From positions 1 through 64,000 of the forward strand of contig JAFLTI010000009.1 of NCBI GenBank assembly GCA_022510485.1: a DNA stretch of 64,000 bases, in the 5' to 3' direction. A model generated the notes under the pieces. It did no database searches. It was not told the origin of the DNA and worked only from the letters and a program-made list of their open reading frames with translations. Position numbers and translations under genes: made by a program. Origin of the DNA: Lentimicrobiaceae bacterium (GTDB taxonomy: Bacteria; Bacteroidota; Bacteroidia; Bacteroidales; P3). Of this stretch, positions 34,306 through 44,753 are shown in pieces; within the stretch, counting starts at the first letter, position 1, and every line of letters starts with the position of its first letter.

Positions 34306-37300
34306 TTATTGTATCGTGTCTAAAAAATATTCAACCTCACTTTCGCCCGTGCTGTCAATCGGAATTTCCATTTTCGGAAAATTCACCTCCGAAAGGCGTC
34401 GGCGTTCACGGTTCATCCAGCCTTCAAACTGAAGCATTATCTGCTTACCCAGTGCCAGACGGGATTCGTCAATCTGTTTTACAAAGGCAGGTGTGGCTAT
34501 ATTTTTATACAAAGGATGCCCGAATTTCAAGCGGGGGCGTTTCGATTCATTAAAATTTCCATGCAGTGTAACCGCGTCTCTCGTTACCATCTTTACAAAG
34601 GGAGGAACAGCGAGCAAAGTAATATGATAGCGATAGTTCAGATCCATATCCTGCTCCCCTCCTAACGCCACTTTGTATTTGTCAATTTCTATCACAAAAG
34701 GATATACCGTAATCTTGTCGTCTTGTACCGTAACAACAACGGAAAGGCTATCGATTAAATTGCGTTTCTTATTCTTAAAATTCAGTTTTTGCGAAATCAA
34801 AGCAAAGGTTTCGCCGTCCAACACCACCAAAGAATCTCCGTGCAGGTTCAACGCTGCCGTAAGGGAAGGCAGCTGTATATTGACATTTGAATCTAATTGC
34901 GCGGAAGCGGTAGCCTGTAAATTCACCGTGCCCTCAAACGAACGCAACATCGGCAAGGTAGAATCCAAAGCAGAGAAACTCCGCACCAAGGAATCCACGC
35001 GGATACCGTTAAGCGATATATCCGCCCCTATATCGGCACGCTGACGGTTGCGGCTGGCATAAACCAAATTCATCATCATATCGGCATTCCATGCCCGCAT
35101 TTGGAGTTCACGCAAATTAACCGCTTTGTTACGAACCCTGATTTTTCCGCGTATGCTGTCGAAAACAGAACGGTCGTAATACACTTTTTGGGCATCGATA
35201 TCCACACGCAAATCCAAATTATCGGGCACCATCAAAAGCCTTATCTGTTGCAGGCTGTCTGCCACATAATCCGCCCCGACCTCACAGTCTATGCTCTTGT
35301 CTGCCAACGCGGCTCCCGCTTTGGCTTCGAGCTGCGCCGTGTCGATAGGCTGCGCAAGGATATTAAGCAATTGATTGCAATCTATCATTCGCGACTTAAC
35401 GAGCAAATCGGCTTTGATTTTTCCCTTCTGCAAGGTAATTGCCGATATATCCCATATTTTTCCGCTTATGCTGAGGCGGGATTCCCCTAAACGGAAACGT
35501 GCCTTTTCAATTTCCAAGTCCTTGCCATCCAAGCTGCCTTTGAAACGCCGGATTTGAAGCGGTTCGGACAATTGCGGCATAGTAATCGCCATTCGTTGCA
35601 GATTGGCATCAACGGTGGGCCACCACGAAGTGGGCGTATGACGGGTCAGACGGGCGTTAACCTTTGCATTGGCAAGCCGTGCCCTATAATCGTCTTTCTG
35701 CACAAACAGGGAATCGGTTTGAAAATCTATTGTAACAAGCGGTTTGTAGGGATTTTCCGGCTCCGGAACCACCTTAGCCTTAATGGCAGAAGCCATACTG
35801 AAGACCCTTAGGCTATCTCCGAGCTTAGCAAAAAGGCGGCTGTAATTTACCGCACAGGCTATCGGCACGATAGTATTCTCGCTCCGCTCCGTAATTCTTT
35901 GAGTTACAGCCTTCATCTCCAAGGAGTCTACGTAGGTACGGACTCCCGGCATCGTGCCACGCATTTTATTCAGCACAACCGCAGCACCCAAATATTTACC
36001 GCCCTTGAAACGGCATTGAGCATCAGCAGCCCAATAGATGCCCGAAAGGGTGTCGTTAAAGAACACATCCTCCATATCGAATTTGCCGCGTGCCTGAATC
36101 TTGCCGTAATTGGCTTTCTTAATATAGGACAGACGGAAATTCCCGTCTATATCGGCATCCATAATACCGCCCAGCGCCAAACCCTCCCGCAGCGGAACAA
36201 GGTCGGAAATCCTGTCTAAATTCACCTTGGTACTGAGCTTCAAATCTACCGAAGGGTCTGAAAACAAATTTTTTACCCTGCAAACCGAAACCACATCCAC
36301 ATCTTTTGCCACCAAAACCAAGTCTTCTATATTGATGTACGAAGGTTTCTTCTTGCCCGGAGCAAGATGAGCCGTAAGCCGGACAACAAGCGTGTCGATA
36401 GGATAAGGCATACCCTCGTAATGCGCCCGACCGTTTTCAAGTTCCAAATGCATATCCACCTCGGGCATTTCTTTTTCTGCCAAACAACCGTATATATGCC
36501 CTTGCATATTGATTTGCCCGTCTGCCTGCACGCCTTGTGTCTGCAAGTATTTGGGAGGAATCATATCAAGCATTTCCTTTAGGGAATTCGTCTGCAGGTC
36601 TACTTTCATATCCATACCCACCCTGCCTGCCGTATCCATAAAGAAATCGCCCTGCAAGTCGAGTTCCAATTGCTTAACCTGTATGCTGGAGTTTAACAAC
36701 GAACCCTTTCGTTCTTGGTAATTATAGGCGGTCTGTATTTTTCCTTTCAGCGGAATGTTATTTACTATCTTTTGATTGGCTTGCGAGAACTTAATATCCG
36801 AAACCTCAAAATTTATCGATGCCTGCATACCTGCCGTATCGCATCCGCCCTCGCCATCCATCGCTAAGTTTCCTATCCGCGCCTCCGTTCCCGAACGCTG
36901 ATCTTGCAAACTCACATCCACATGGCCTATGCGAAACCGCTTTATCTCCATAGGGGGAATCTGTGCAGCGGTGGAATCGTTAGACAAAGTGTCGATACCA
37001 AAAATTTGATAGTTGGAAAGCCCGTCTGCATCGGTAAAAAGGCGGCAGTTCACACTATCCAGCTCTACGGTAGCAAACGAGAGTTTTTTGTTGCGGGTGT
37101 ACTCTTTGAAATTGATTCCGACCACACAACGATGAAAAGCGCAAAGGGTGTCTTCCGTTTCAAAGGCAGAATCCCGCAGGGCGTGCGATACCACAAAACC
37201 GTCTTTTAGTTCCAATCCTAAATGTGGAAACGTAGAAAGGGTAAAATCCACCTTGCGGATCCGCACCTCGGCACGGAGGTTGTTGGAGGCTAACTGATTG

Positions 37301-37434
37301 ACAAGCGGGGTAAGATGCTTAGGCGAAAGGACAATGAAAAACGCAAGCCCCACTGCCAACAAAGCCGCAGCCAACAAGCAGCCAAAGCTTATCAGCGCAA
37401 TTTTCAAGATTCGTTTTGCCGGAAAAGGTTTCAT
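34306..37434 (-). CDS. AsmA-family protein
   Basis: 1042-aa protein with one N-terminal transmembrane helix (about 10-35, IALISFGCLLAAALLAVGLAFFIVL) and a long, beta-strand-rich periplasmic region. The opening pattern LVNQLASNNLRAEVRIRKVDFTLSTFPHLGLELKDG and the C-terminal YRYHITLLAVPPFVKM are typical of AsmA/YhdP-type proteins. By established knowledge of that superfamily, these act in outer-membrane biogenesis, probably moving phospholipid between membranes as bridge-like proteins. A TACTTTTG -7 box lies at 37457-37464 on the minus strand, 23 bp upstream. First gene of a two-gene unit with the transglutaminase-like protein. Confidence 0.8.
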   Translation of the reverse strand: MKPFPAKRILKIALISFGCLLAAALLAVGLAFFIVLSPKHLTPLVNQLASNNLRAEVRIRKVDFTLSTFPHLGLELKDGFVVSHALRDSAFETEDTLCAFHRCVVGINFKEYTRNKKLSFATVELDSVNCRLFTDADGLSNYQIFGIDTLSNDSTAAQIPPMEIKRFRIGHVDVSLQDQRSGTEARIGNLAMDGEGGCDTAGMQASINFEVSDIKFSQANQKIVNNIPLKGKIQTAYNYQERKGSLLNSSIQVKQLELDLQGDFFMDTAGRVGMDMKVDLQTNSLKEMLDMIPPKYLQTQGVQADGQINMQGHIYGCLAEKEMPEVDMHLELENGRAHYEGMPYPIDTLVVRLTAHLAPGKKKPSYINIEDLVLVAKDVDVVSVCRVKNLFSDPSVDLKLSTKVNLDRISDLVPLREGLALGGIMDADIDGNFRLSYIKKANYGKIQARGKFDMEDVFFNDTLSGIYWAADAQCRFKGGKYLGAAVVLNKMRGTMPGVRTYVDSLEMKAVTQRITERSENTIVPIACAVNYSRLFAKLGDSLRVFSMASAIKAKVVPEPENPYKPLVTIDFQTDSLFVQKDDYRARLANAKVNARLTRHTPTSWWPTVDANLQRMAITMPQLSEPLQIRRFKGSLDGKDLEIEKARFRLGESRLSISGKIWDISAITLQKGKIKADLLVKSRMIDCNQLLNILAQPIDTAQLEAKAGAALADKSIDCEVGADYVADSLQQIRLLMVPDNLDLRVDIDAQKVYYDRSVFDSIRGKIRVRNKAVNLRELQMRAWNADMMMNLVYASRNRQRADIGADISLNGIRVDSLVRSFSALDSTLPMLRSFEGTVNLQATASAQLDSNVNIQLPSLTAALNLHGDSLVVLDGETFALISQKLNFKNKKRNLIDSLSVVVTVQDDKITVYPFVIEIDKYKVALGGEQDMDLNYRYHITLLAVPPFVKMVTRDAVTLHGNFNESKRPRLKFGHPLYKNIATPAFVKQIDESRLALGKQIMLQFEGWMNRERRRLSEVNFPKMEIPIDSTGESEVEYFLDTIQ

Positions 37435-37456
37435 GGTATACTTTCCATACGCAAGG

Positions 37457-37464
37457 CAAAAGTA
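37457..37464 (-). promoter_or_regulatory. -7 box of the AsmA-like gene
   Basis: Minus strand TACTTTTG, matching TAnnTTTG, 23 bp before the start codon. The nearest TTTG upstream (37481-37484) is at a 16-nt spacing, shorter than usual. The rest of the 146-bp gap contains only a weak GAGGC/GCCTC hairpin without T-tract. Confidence 0.5.
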
Positions 37465-37580
37465 TAGTTTTTTTTACAAGCAAAGAGATTTCAAAACTTT
37501 ACCGTCACTTTTCCCCGGAGGCACAAAGCCTCTCGTTTTCCCTGTTACGGGGTGATTACGGTCTGGTTAATTCGGAAATT

Positions 37581-38405
37581 CTACAGAAACATTTCTGCCT
37601 CGGCGCGGCGGGTGTAGAGGTCTTCTAATTCGTGTTGGTGGTAGAGGTAGCCGGCATCATCGTAATAACGGGCGTTTTGCGGGCAGCCTTTGATACAGGC
37701 TCCACACTTGATGCAGATTCCCGTGTACTGGCGTATGTTCTGGCGGCTTATGGAACCCATAGGGCAAAGTTCGACGCAATGCTTGCAGTCGTTGCAGCGG
37801 TCGTTAACCAAGGGCTTTACCTTTAAGATGTTTATCGCCGCGCCGTGGCGGTCGCAAGGCTGATAATAGCCCCTGTAGGGAAAAGGCGTACCCTGCACGG
37901 CAACCGGCGATTCGGGAAGCCCTTTATCGGCAAGAGCCTCTATTTTTTCTGCCACCGAGAGCGCAAAACGCTCCACCGCCGCCATATCTTGCATATCCGG
38001 ACGCCCCGCCCCTAAAACACGCGAAAAGGCGTGTTCTCCCACAAAGGCAGCCGCAGCCACAGTTCGGATTCCGGCGTTTTCCATCAGGTCGCGCAACTCT
38101 ATCAAGGCATCGTCGTAATTACGGTTGCCAAACACCGTTACGGGAACTCCTATCGCCCCTGCCCCGCTCATTGTCTGCAAGTATTTAAGCAATACGTTGG
38201 GCACACGCCCCGCATATACGGGCGTACCCAGAACCACAATGTCTTGGCTGTTAAAGACAAGCCTTTCGTTACGGGCAGAGGGCAGTGTAAAATCCATTTC
38301 CGAACAGGGCAGCCCCAAATGTTCCGCCAATTTTCCGCACAGGGCGCGCAACACGCTCCGCGTGGTGCCTGTGGCACTGAAATAAACGGCTCTAACAACT
38401 TTCAT
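37581..38405 (-). CDS. EFR1-type flavodoxin/ferredoxin fusion protein
   Basis: 274-aa protein with an N-terminal flavodoxin-like fold whose FMN phosphate loop is FSATGTTRSVL (about 9-19), and a C-terminal bacterial ferredoxin domain with two [4Fe-4S] motifs: CNDCKHCVELCP and CIKCGACIKGCP. This matches the EFR1 family (ferrodoxin), a predicted electron-transfer protein common in anaerobes. The electron donor and acceptor are not known. The start overlaps the end of tilS by 14 bp, so it is translationally coupled to the infB-tilS operon, although there is no obvious functional link. Confidence 0.88.
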   Translation of the reverse strand: MKVVRAVYFSATGTTRSVLRALCGKLAEHLGLPCSEMDFTLPSARNERLVFNSQDIVVLGTPVYAGRVPNVLLKYLQTMSGAGAIGVPVTVFGNRNYDDALIELRDLMENAGIRTVAAAAFVGEHAFSRVLGAGRPDMQDMAAVERFALSVAEKIEALADKGLPESPVAVQGTPFPYRGYYQPCDRHGAAINILKVKPLVNDRCNDCKHCVELCPMGSISRQNIRQYTGICIKCGACIKGCPQNARYYDDAGYLYHQHELEDLYTRRAEAEMFL

Positions 38406-39762
38406 CTTGCAGTAATCTTACCACAAAGGCGGTCTTCCGCCCCGGTGTGGAAAAATCAATCTTGTAGCGGTCGTCAAGGCGTAAGCCCGCCACCCATACT
38501 ATATCCTTTCCCGAACACAGCAGCCACGCCGTTTCTTTCTGCGCGCCCCCCAAATGCAGGTCTTTGAAAAAATCACTCAGCTTTCTAAAACCCTTCATAC
38601 CCAAGGGGCGGAAACGGTCGCCCAGCATCCAGTGCCGCCAAGTGAGCGGAAACTGCAACTTATCAAAATCTATATAAGCTACGGCAGGATTCGGGTCCAC
38701 CTCTTCCTTACGCTCTATTTCTATCTTTTTTGTTTCGTGCAGAGGCTCTTTTTCCTGCCCCGCAAGCCCTTGCGGAATCCAGCGCCAACCCTCCGGTTCC
38801 CGCAATAGAAAACCGCTGCCGTCGGCATTGTAAAAGCGTCTGCCCGAAATGCCGTTCTTACGGTTCAAGGCTATTTGCTCTATCTGTTGACGGTTAAAGG
38901 CATGGTTTCGCAGATACAGTTCCCAAAACAATTCCTGATGCGCTCCGGCAAGCAAGAGTTTTTCCGCAGCGATAAATTCTTCGCCCATATTTGCGCTTTC
39001 CGTCTGCCGTTTCTCTACAATTTGCAGGCACAAATCACCAAACCAACCATCTATCAGGGCATCTACCAAACGCAAGGTATGCATACTCTGATTGAGTTTG
39101 CCCACAAAGCCGCCGCAACAGTTTTCCGCCACCGGCAAGAGTTCATGCCGCACGCGGTTGCGCATATACATCGTCTGCGCATTGGTGCTGTCTTCCACAA
39201 AATCGAGACGGTTCTGCAGGGCGTATGCTAAAATTTCGCAACGTTGCGCAAATAAAAGCGGTCTGATATAGCGACCGTCAGGACTTAGGGGCAACATGGC
39301 CTTTAATCCCTTAACACCGCTGCCGCGAAAGAGGTTGATAAAAAAAGTTTCGGCATTGTCGTTGGCATGATGCGCCAGCAAACAGGCGTCAAAACCCGGC
39401 TGTTCCTTGCCGTTCAACAGTTGTTCAAAAAAAGAGTATCGCAGTTCGCGTGCCGCCATTTCTACCGAGATACCGCCTTGCCGTGCATGGCTCTCCGTTT
39501 CAAATTCGGCAAAAAATAAAGGAATACCGGCTTTTTCCGTCAAAGCACGTACAAAACGCTCATCGCGCATGGATTCTTCGCCGCGAAGATGAAAATTGCA
39601 ATGCGCCACCGCTATTTCCAAGCCTCCGTATTGAGCCGCATAACGCCTCATAAGGTGTAGCAGCACCACCGAATCCACTCCGCCGCTAACGGCAAGGAGC
39701 AACCTCCTGCACTTGGCAAAAAGTTGCTCCTTTTCCACATATTCGACAAAACGTCTGTACAT
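38392..39762 (-). CDS. tilS: tRNA(Ile)-lysidine synthase
   Basis: 456-aa enzyme that converts C34 of the CAU anticodon of tRNA-Ile2 to lysidine, an essential decoding step. The PP-loop SGGVDSVVLLHL is near the N-terminus and the TilS-specific HCNFHLRGEESMRDE, AHHANDNAETFFINLFRGSG and RNRVRHELLP motifs follow. The C-terminal part carries the TilS C-domain (RFRPLGMKGFRKLSDFFKDL). The track start (39813) lies inside infB; the ATG at 39762 (MYRRFVEYVEKE) is 10 bp past the infB stop and gives a normal N-terminus. Confidence 0.95.
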   Translation of the reverse strand: MYRRFVEYVEKEQLFAKCRRLLLAVSGGVDSVVLLHLMRRYAAQYGGLEIAVAHCNFHLRGEESMRDERFVRALTEKAGIPLFFAEFETESHARQGGISVEMAARELRYSFFEQLLNGKEQPGFDACLLAHHANDNAETFFINLFRGSGVKGLKAMLPLSPDGRYIRPLLFAQRCEILAYALQNRLDFVEDSTNAQTMYMRNRVRHELLPVAENCCGGFVGKLNQSMHTLRLVDALIDGWFGDLCLQIVEKRQTESANMGEEFIAAEKLLLAGAHQELFWELYLRNHAFNRQQIEQIALNRKNGISGRRFYNADGSGFLLREPEGWRWIPQGLAGQEKEPLHETKKIEIERKEEVDPNPAVAYIDFDKLQFPLTWRHWMLGDRFRPLGMKGFRKLSDFFKDLHLGGAQKETAWLLCSGKDIVWVAGLRLDDRYKIDFSTPGRKTAFVVRLLQDESC

Positions 39763-39772
39763 AGCAATGATA

Positions 39773-42700
39773 CTACAAGGTGCGCTTGATTTCCACCTGT
39801 TCGTAGCCTTCAATGATGTCGCCCGTCTTGATGTCGTTGAAATTCTTGATGTTCAAACCGCAATCTTGACCCACCACCACTTCTTTCACATCGTCTTTGA
39901 AACGGCGCAAGGAGCCTAATTCTCCGGTGTAGACCACAATACCGTCGCGGATAATGCGGATTTTGGTATTGCGTCCCAAACGACCGTCTAAAACGATACA
40001 TCCGGCAATCGAACCCACTTTGCTGATCTTGAACACTTCGCGCACTTCGAGGTTTGCCACGATCTTTTCTTGGATAACGGGCGAAAGCATACCTTCGATA
40101 GCGTCTTTGAGTTCGTTGATGGCATCGTAGATAATGGAATAGAGGCGAATATCTATCTTTTCGTTTTCCGCCAGCTTGCGCGCCGCTACCGAAGGACGTA
40201 CTTGGAAGCCCACGATAACGGCTTCGGAGGCAGCTGCCAACATAATGTCGCTTTCGGTAATCTGACCCACCGATTTGTGGATAACGTTAACCTGAACTTC
40301 GGGCGTGGAAAGTTTGAGCAAGGAGTCGGAAAGGGCTTCCACCGAACCGTCAACATCCGCCTTAACGATAATGTTGAGTTCCTTGAAGTTTCCGATAGCG
40401 ATACGGCGGCCGATGTCGTCGAGCGTGATATGCTTTTGGGCACGCAGACCTTGTTCGCGTTGCAATTGCAGGCGTTTTCCGGCAATTTCCTTGGCTTCCC
40501 TTTCGTCGGTCATTACGTTGAACACATCGCCCGGTTGGGGCGCGCCGTTTAAGCCCAGCAGCAGAAGGGGCTGCGAAGGACCGGCTTCTTTCAAGGGCTG
40601 ATTACGTTCGTTGTACATCGCTTTGGCGCGCCCAAAGGTGGGACCTGCCAAAATAAAGTCTCCGATACGCACCGTTCCGTCTTGAACCAATATCTTAGCC
40701 ACATAACCACGACCCTTATCCAAGGAGGATTCGATAACCGTACCCTTTCCTCTCTTTTCGGGATGCGCCGTAAGCTCCAGCATTTCGGCTTCCAACAATA
40801 CTTTTTCGAGCAAGGCTTCTACTCCGATACCGGTTTTTGCCGAAATATCCTGACTCTGATACTTACCGCCCCAATCTTCTACCAATAGGTTCATCTCGGC
40901 AAGTTCCGACTTGATTTTTTCGGGATCGGCACCCGGCTTATCCACCTTGTTTATGGCAAAAACGATAGGTACGCCCGCCGCTTGGGCATGGTTGATGGCT
41001 TCTACCGTCTGGGGCATCACCCTGTCGTCGGCAGCCACCACGATAATGGCTATATCGGTCATCTTGGCACCTCGGGCACGCATAGCGGTAAAGGCTTCGT
41101 GACCGGGCGTATCGAGGAAAGTAATCTTTCTGCCGTCTTCCAATGCCACTTCGTAAGCCCCGATATGCTGCGTTATACCGCCCGCCTCACCGGCAATCAC
41201 GTTGGTTTTGCGGATATAGTCGAGCAAAGAGGTCTTACCGTGGTCAACGTGTCCCATTACCGTAACGATAGGTGTACGTGCCACTTCTTCGCCCAATTCT
41301 TCGCTGTCTTCGGTTTCGGATTCCAATTCCTGAATCACTTCGGCATCCACAAACTCTACCTTAAAGCCGTATTCTTCTGCCAAAAGCGAGATGGTTTCCG
41401 CATTGAGCCGTTGGTTGATCGATACAAAAAGTCCTAAGGACATACAGGTTCCGATAAGTTTCGTTACCGCAATACTCATCATCGAAGCCAGTTCGTTTGC
41501 AGTAACGAACTCGGTAACTTTCAAAATCTTTCTTTCCTGTATTTCCTGCTCCATCTCAGCCATTCTACGCTGGCGCATTTCCTCGCGTTTGTCGCGGTTG
41601 TGCCGAGAGGTTTTCGATTTGCCAATAGGAGCAACACCGGCAAGCGTTTCCTTAATCTTCTTTTCGATTTCCTGCTCGTCTATAACCTGCTGCTGTACGG
41701 GCGCGTTGTTGCGCTGCTTGCGGTTTTGGTTCTTAGCGGGGCGGTTGCCTCCAGCCTGCTGGTCATTGCCGAAGAGTTTCTTCAATCCTTCGCGACTGCC
41801 TTGTCCTGCAGGCGCACCGGGCGTTTCTTTCTTTATGCGTTTGCGACGCTTTTCGAGCGTTCCCGGATTTTCTTTAGAAGACGCCACCGGTTTGGGTTTG
41901 CGCTCAAACTGTGTCAAGTCTACTTTCTGACCCGTAATCTTAGGACCGTCTATCTTGATATATTCGGTCTTGATAAAGTTGTCGGCTTCTTGCGGCGGGG
42001 CAGGCTTGGTTTCCGGCTCGGGTTCCACCGCAGGTTCGGGTTCCACTATTTGCGGACGCTCAATCTTTTCGGGCTTGACGGCTTTTCCCTTGCGTGCCAA
42101 ATCAAGTTCCTTGGCATCCATCACCGACACGATCTTAGGTCCTGTAATATTGCTGCGTCCTGTGTCGAACAGTTTTTCTAATTTTTCCCTCGCGCTTTCC
42201 GCCTTGGGTTTTTCCGGCGCGGATTTTACTTCCGGCTCAGCTTCCGGTGCGGACTCCGGCTCCGGTTCCGGCTCCGGCGCGGGCTCTTCCTTGGCTTGGG
42301 GAACAACTGCCGGTTCGGCTTCTGCCTCCAATGCTTTTTCAACCTTGGTTTCGGCTTTGGCTTCGGGTTCTTCCTTGGCTGTTTCCTCGCTCTTTTCCGC
42401 CTTTTTCTTTTTGGCGGCAGGCTTTTTCTTTTCTTCCGCAACAACCTCTTCCGCTTTTTCCTCTACGGCTTCGGCAGGCTTTTCTTCTGCGGGAGCGGGC
42501 TGTTCTGCCTTGGGTTCTTTCGCTTTCTTGGCGGTTTTCTTTACCGGTGCAGCCGATATTTCGGAGGTCTTGATAAACAAATCCCCGTCAACGGAATCGG
42601 TGGGTTCATCCACTGTTTCCTTGGGAGATTCCTTAGCCTCTACAGGAACTTTCTTGGGTATGGCATCCAGATGCATGCCCTGTGCCTTTTCGGAGATCAC

Positions 42701-42877
42701 CTTGTCCGACTGAAATTCTTTCAATACAAGCATATACTGCTCGCCCGAAAGTTTCGTGTTAGGACTGGCTTCTACCTCGTGGCCCTTCTTTGCCAAGAAC
42801 TCCACTATCGTACCTACCGAAACATTTACTTCTTTGGCGGCTTTGGAAAGCCTTACCGGTTTTGTTTCTTCTGCCAT
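39773..42877 (-). CDS. infB: Translation initiation factor IF-2
   Basis: 1034-aa GTPase that brings fMet-tRNA to the 30S subunit. A short IF2-N domain (about 5-60) is followed by a very long low-complexity linker of Lys/Glu/Ala/Pro (about 85-420, including EPEPEPEPE runs). Then comes the second N-terminal helix domain, the G domain with GHVDHGKT (about 545), DTPGHEAF and NKVDKPGAD, and the C-terminal domains II-IV. The linker explains the length, which is above the E. coli size of 890 aa but ordinary for Bacteroidetes. Part of rimP-nusA-infB; the gap to nusA is 26 bp. Confidence 0.98.
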   Translation of the reverse strand: MAEETKPVRLSKAAKEVNVSVGTIVEFLAKKGHEVEASPNTKLSGEQYMLVLKEFQSDKVISEKAQGMHLDAIPKKVPVEAKESPKETVDEPTDSVDGDLFIKTSEISAAPVKKTAKKAKEPKAEQPAPAEEKPAEAVEEKAEEVVAEEKKKPAAKKKKAEKSEETAKEEPEAKAETKVEKALEAEAEPAVVPQAKEEPAPEPEPEPESAPEAEPEVKSAPEKPKAESAREKLEKLFDTGRSNITGPKIVSVMDAKELDLARKGKAVKPEKIERPQIVEPEPAVEPEPETKPAPPQEADNFIKTEYIKIDGPKITGQKVDLTQFERKPKPVASSKENPGTLEKRRKRIKKETPGAPAGQGSREGLKKLFGNDQQAGGNRPAKNQNRKQRNNAPVQQQVIDEQEIEKKIKETLAGVAPIGKSKTSRHNRDKREEMRQRRMAEMEQEIQERKILKVTEFVTANELASMMSIAVTKLIGTCMSLGLFVSINQRLNAETISLLAEEYGFKVEFVDAEVIQELESETEDSEELGEEVARTPIVTVMGHVDHGKTSLLDYIRKTNVIAGEAGGITQHIGAYEVALEDGRKITFLDTPGHEAFTAMRARGAKMTDIAIIVVAADDRVMPQTVEAINHAQAAGVPIVFAINKVDKPGADPEKIKSELAEMNLLVEDWGGKYQSQDISAKTGIGVEALLEKVLLEAEMLELTAHPEKRGKGTVIESSLDKGRGYVAKILVQDGTVRIGDFILAGPTFGRAKAMYNERNQPLKEAGPSQPLLLLGLNGAPQPGDVFNVMTDEREAKEIAGKRLQLQREQGLRAQKHITLDDIGRRIAIGNFKELNIIVKADVDGSVEALSDSLLKLSTPEVQVNVIHKSVGQITESDIMLAAASEAVIVGFQVRPSVAARKLAENEKIDIRLYSIIYDAINELKDAIEGMLSPVIQEKIVANLEVREVFKISKVGSIAGCIVLDGRLGRNTKIRIIRDGIVVYTGELGSLRRFKDDVKEVVVGQDCGLNIKNFNDIKTGDIIEGYEQVEIKRTL

Positions 42878-42903
42878 TAATATTAAAACTTCTGGGTTGT
42901 TGT

Positions 42904-44145
42904 TTAATTTTCAAACTCGGCTTGGAGTATGCGCCTTACTTCGGCAATGGTTTCTTCTTCCAAATCGGTGCGGTGCGCCAATTCTTCGGGATCCATAGCC
43001 AACACATCTTTGGCGGTATCGCAGCCTACGCTGCTGAGCTGGTCTAAGATCCACTGTTCTATTTCATCGCTGAATTCCTGCAAATCCACGTCTTCTTCGT
43101 CGGTGCCGGCGCTTTCGCGATAAACATCTATGTCGTAACCCGAAATGCGGCCTGCCAGCTTGATGTTGTAGCCACCCTTACCGATAGCCAGCGAAACTTG
43201 GTCGGCACGCATATACACTTCGGCTGTCTTTTCTTCTTCGTTAATCTTTATCGAAGAAATCTTGGCAGGACTCAAAGCGCGGGTAATCAAAAGTTCGGGA
43301 TTGTTAGTCCAGTTGATAACGTCTATGTTTTCGTTGCGCAGTTCGCGAACGATACCATGTATTCTGGCACCTTTCATACCCACGCAGGCGCCTACGGGAT
43401 CCACGCGGTCATCGTAGGATTCTACCGCAACCTTGGCTCTTTCGCCCGGTTCGCGTTCAATACGTTTAATTGTGATAAGACCGTCAAAAATTTCAGGAAC
43501 TTCCTGTTCAAACAAGCGTTCCAAGAAAATGGGAGATGTTCTCGAAAGCACAATCACGGGGGTGTTGTTCTTAACGTCTACTTTAAGCACCACCGCACGT
43601 ACCGTATCGCCCTTGCGGTAAAAGTCGGCGGGTATCTGTTCGGTCTTGGGCAAAAGCAATTCCACGCCGGCATCGTCTAATAACAATATCTCGCGTTTCC
43701 AAACCTGATATACCTCACCGGTAATGATTTCGCCGATTCTTTCTTTGTAGCGTTTGTAGATAACGTTGTGTTCGTAATCCTGTATCTTCGATACGAGATT
43801 CTGACGGATAGCAAGTATTTCGCGGCGACCGAAATCGCTGATGTAAACGGCTTCCGACACTTCTTCGCCCACTTCAAAATCGGGTTCTATCTTGATGGCT
43901 TCCGAATAGGGAATTTCCAACACGGGGTCTTTGAGTTCGCTGTCTTCCACAATAATGCGGTTACGCCAAATTTCCAAATCCCCTTTGTCGATATTCACGA
44001 TTATGTCGATATTCTCGTCAGTACCGTACTTTTTAATCAGCATGGTGCGAAACACATCTTCCAAAATACGCATCATCGTTTCGCGGTCTATGCTCTTCAA
44101 CTCTTTGAACTCGGAAAAGCTTTCTACCAAATTCAGATTTTCCAT
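42904..44145 (-). CDS. nusA: Transcription termination/antitermination factor NusA
   Basis: 413-aa RNA polymerase-binding factor. The N-terminal polymerase-binding domain (about 1-125), S1 domain (about 130-200), and two KH domains (about 225-345, with [18 protein letters not shown] and [19 protein letters not shown]) are present. A short C-terminal helical segment (about 365-413, [23 protein letters not shown]) resembles a single acidic HhH repeat. Located between rimP and infB exactly as in most bacteria. Confidence 0.97.
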   Translation of the reverse strand: MENLNLVESFSEFKELKSIDRETMMRILEDVFRTMLIKKYGTDENIDIIVNIDKGDLEIWRNRIIVEDSELKDPVLEIPYSEAIKIEPDFEVGEEVSEAVYISDFGRREILAIRQNLVSKIQDYEHNVIYKRYKERIGEIITGEVYQVWKREILLLDDAGVELLLPKTEQIPADFYRKGDTVRAVVLKVDVKNNTPVIVLSRTSPIFLERLFEQEVPEIFDGLITIKRIEREPGERAKVAVESYDDRVDPVGACVGMKGARIHGIVRELRNENIDVINWTNNPELLITRALSPAKISSIKINEEEKTAEVYMRADQVSLAIGKGGYNIKLAGRISGYDIDVYRESAGTDEEDVDLQEFSDEIEQWILDQLSSVGCDTAKDVLAMDPEELAHRTDLEEETIAEVRRILQAEFEN

Positions 44146-44154
44146 AACTATATG

Positions 44155-44610
44155 TTATTTGAATGAGATTACAATTTTTGTTTCTTTTACCTGCCCGTAA
44201 GTAAATGTATGTTCGGGCGCTTCGGGCGTTTTCTTTTTGGGCGTTTCCCTAAGGCGGAACCCTTGTTCATCGGCGGAGATGAGTTCACCCTTGAGGCTCT
44301 GCCCTTCGGCGGTGAGCACCTTTACTTCCCTACCGATATTCTTGATGTACTGCCTTACCACACGGAACGGCTGATCCAAACCGGCGGAAGAAACGGTAAG
44401 CTCAAAATCCTCCGCATCGCGGTCGAGGCGCTGCTCTATATAGCGGCTCACTTCCACGCAGCGGTCTATGCTCACGCCTTTCATGCCGTCGATATACACT
44501 TTGATTTCGTTTTTGGGCGAAACCGAAACGCTTACGGCAAACAATTCCTCCTGCGGCATCGTTTCCAAGGCTTGCGAGAGTAATTCTTCTATCTGCTTTT
44601 TGTTTATCAT
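44155..44610 (-). CDS. rimP: Ribosome maturation factor RimP
   Basis: 151-aa factor needed for 30S subunit maturation. The family pattern is visible: VYIDGMKGVSIDRCVEVSRYIEQRLD, then DFELTVSSAGLDQPFRVVRQYIKNIGREVKV. First gene of rimP-nusA-infB-tilS-EFR1; the spacing to nusA is 9 bp. No TAnnTTTG box is obvious in the short upstream gap. Confidence 0.93.
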   Translation of the reverse strand: MINKKQIEELLSQALETMPQEELFAVSVSVSPKNEIKVYIDGMKGVSIDRCVEVSRYIEQRLDRDAEDFELTVSSAGLDQPFRVVRQYIKNIGREVKVLTAEGQSLKGELISADEQGFRLRETPKKKTPEAPEHTFTYGQVKETKIVISFK

Positions 44611-44651
44611 CTGTGCTGGCGGCAGGGCTTTTCACGCGCAAGAAACGGCAA

Positions 44652-44676
44652 TAAAAAAGGGGCTTCCTCCGCCCCT
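44652..44676 (-). terminator. Intrinsic terminator of the EamA transporter gene
   Basis: AGGGGC-N7-GCCCCT stem (44658-44676) followed on the minus strand by a T7 tract. It separates the leftward transcript of the EamA gene from rimP, so the rimP operon must have its own promoter in the remaining 40 bp or be partly read through. Confidence 0.8.
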
Positions 44677-44753
44677 CATTCCCGCTTCCGCCTCATCCAA
44701 TCCCTAAACCGAGCGCAAATGTACAGTATTTTATGCAAGAAAACAAGAGATGC

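Noticed and set aside
41955-42880. Ser/Gly/Phe-rich plus-strand ORFs opposite the infB linker
   Set aside because: Artefact of the low-complexity Lys/Glu/Ala/Pro linker read on the other strand.
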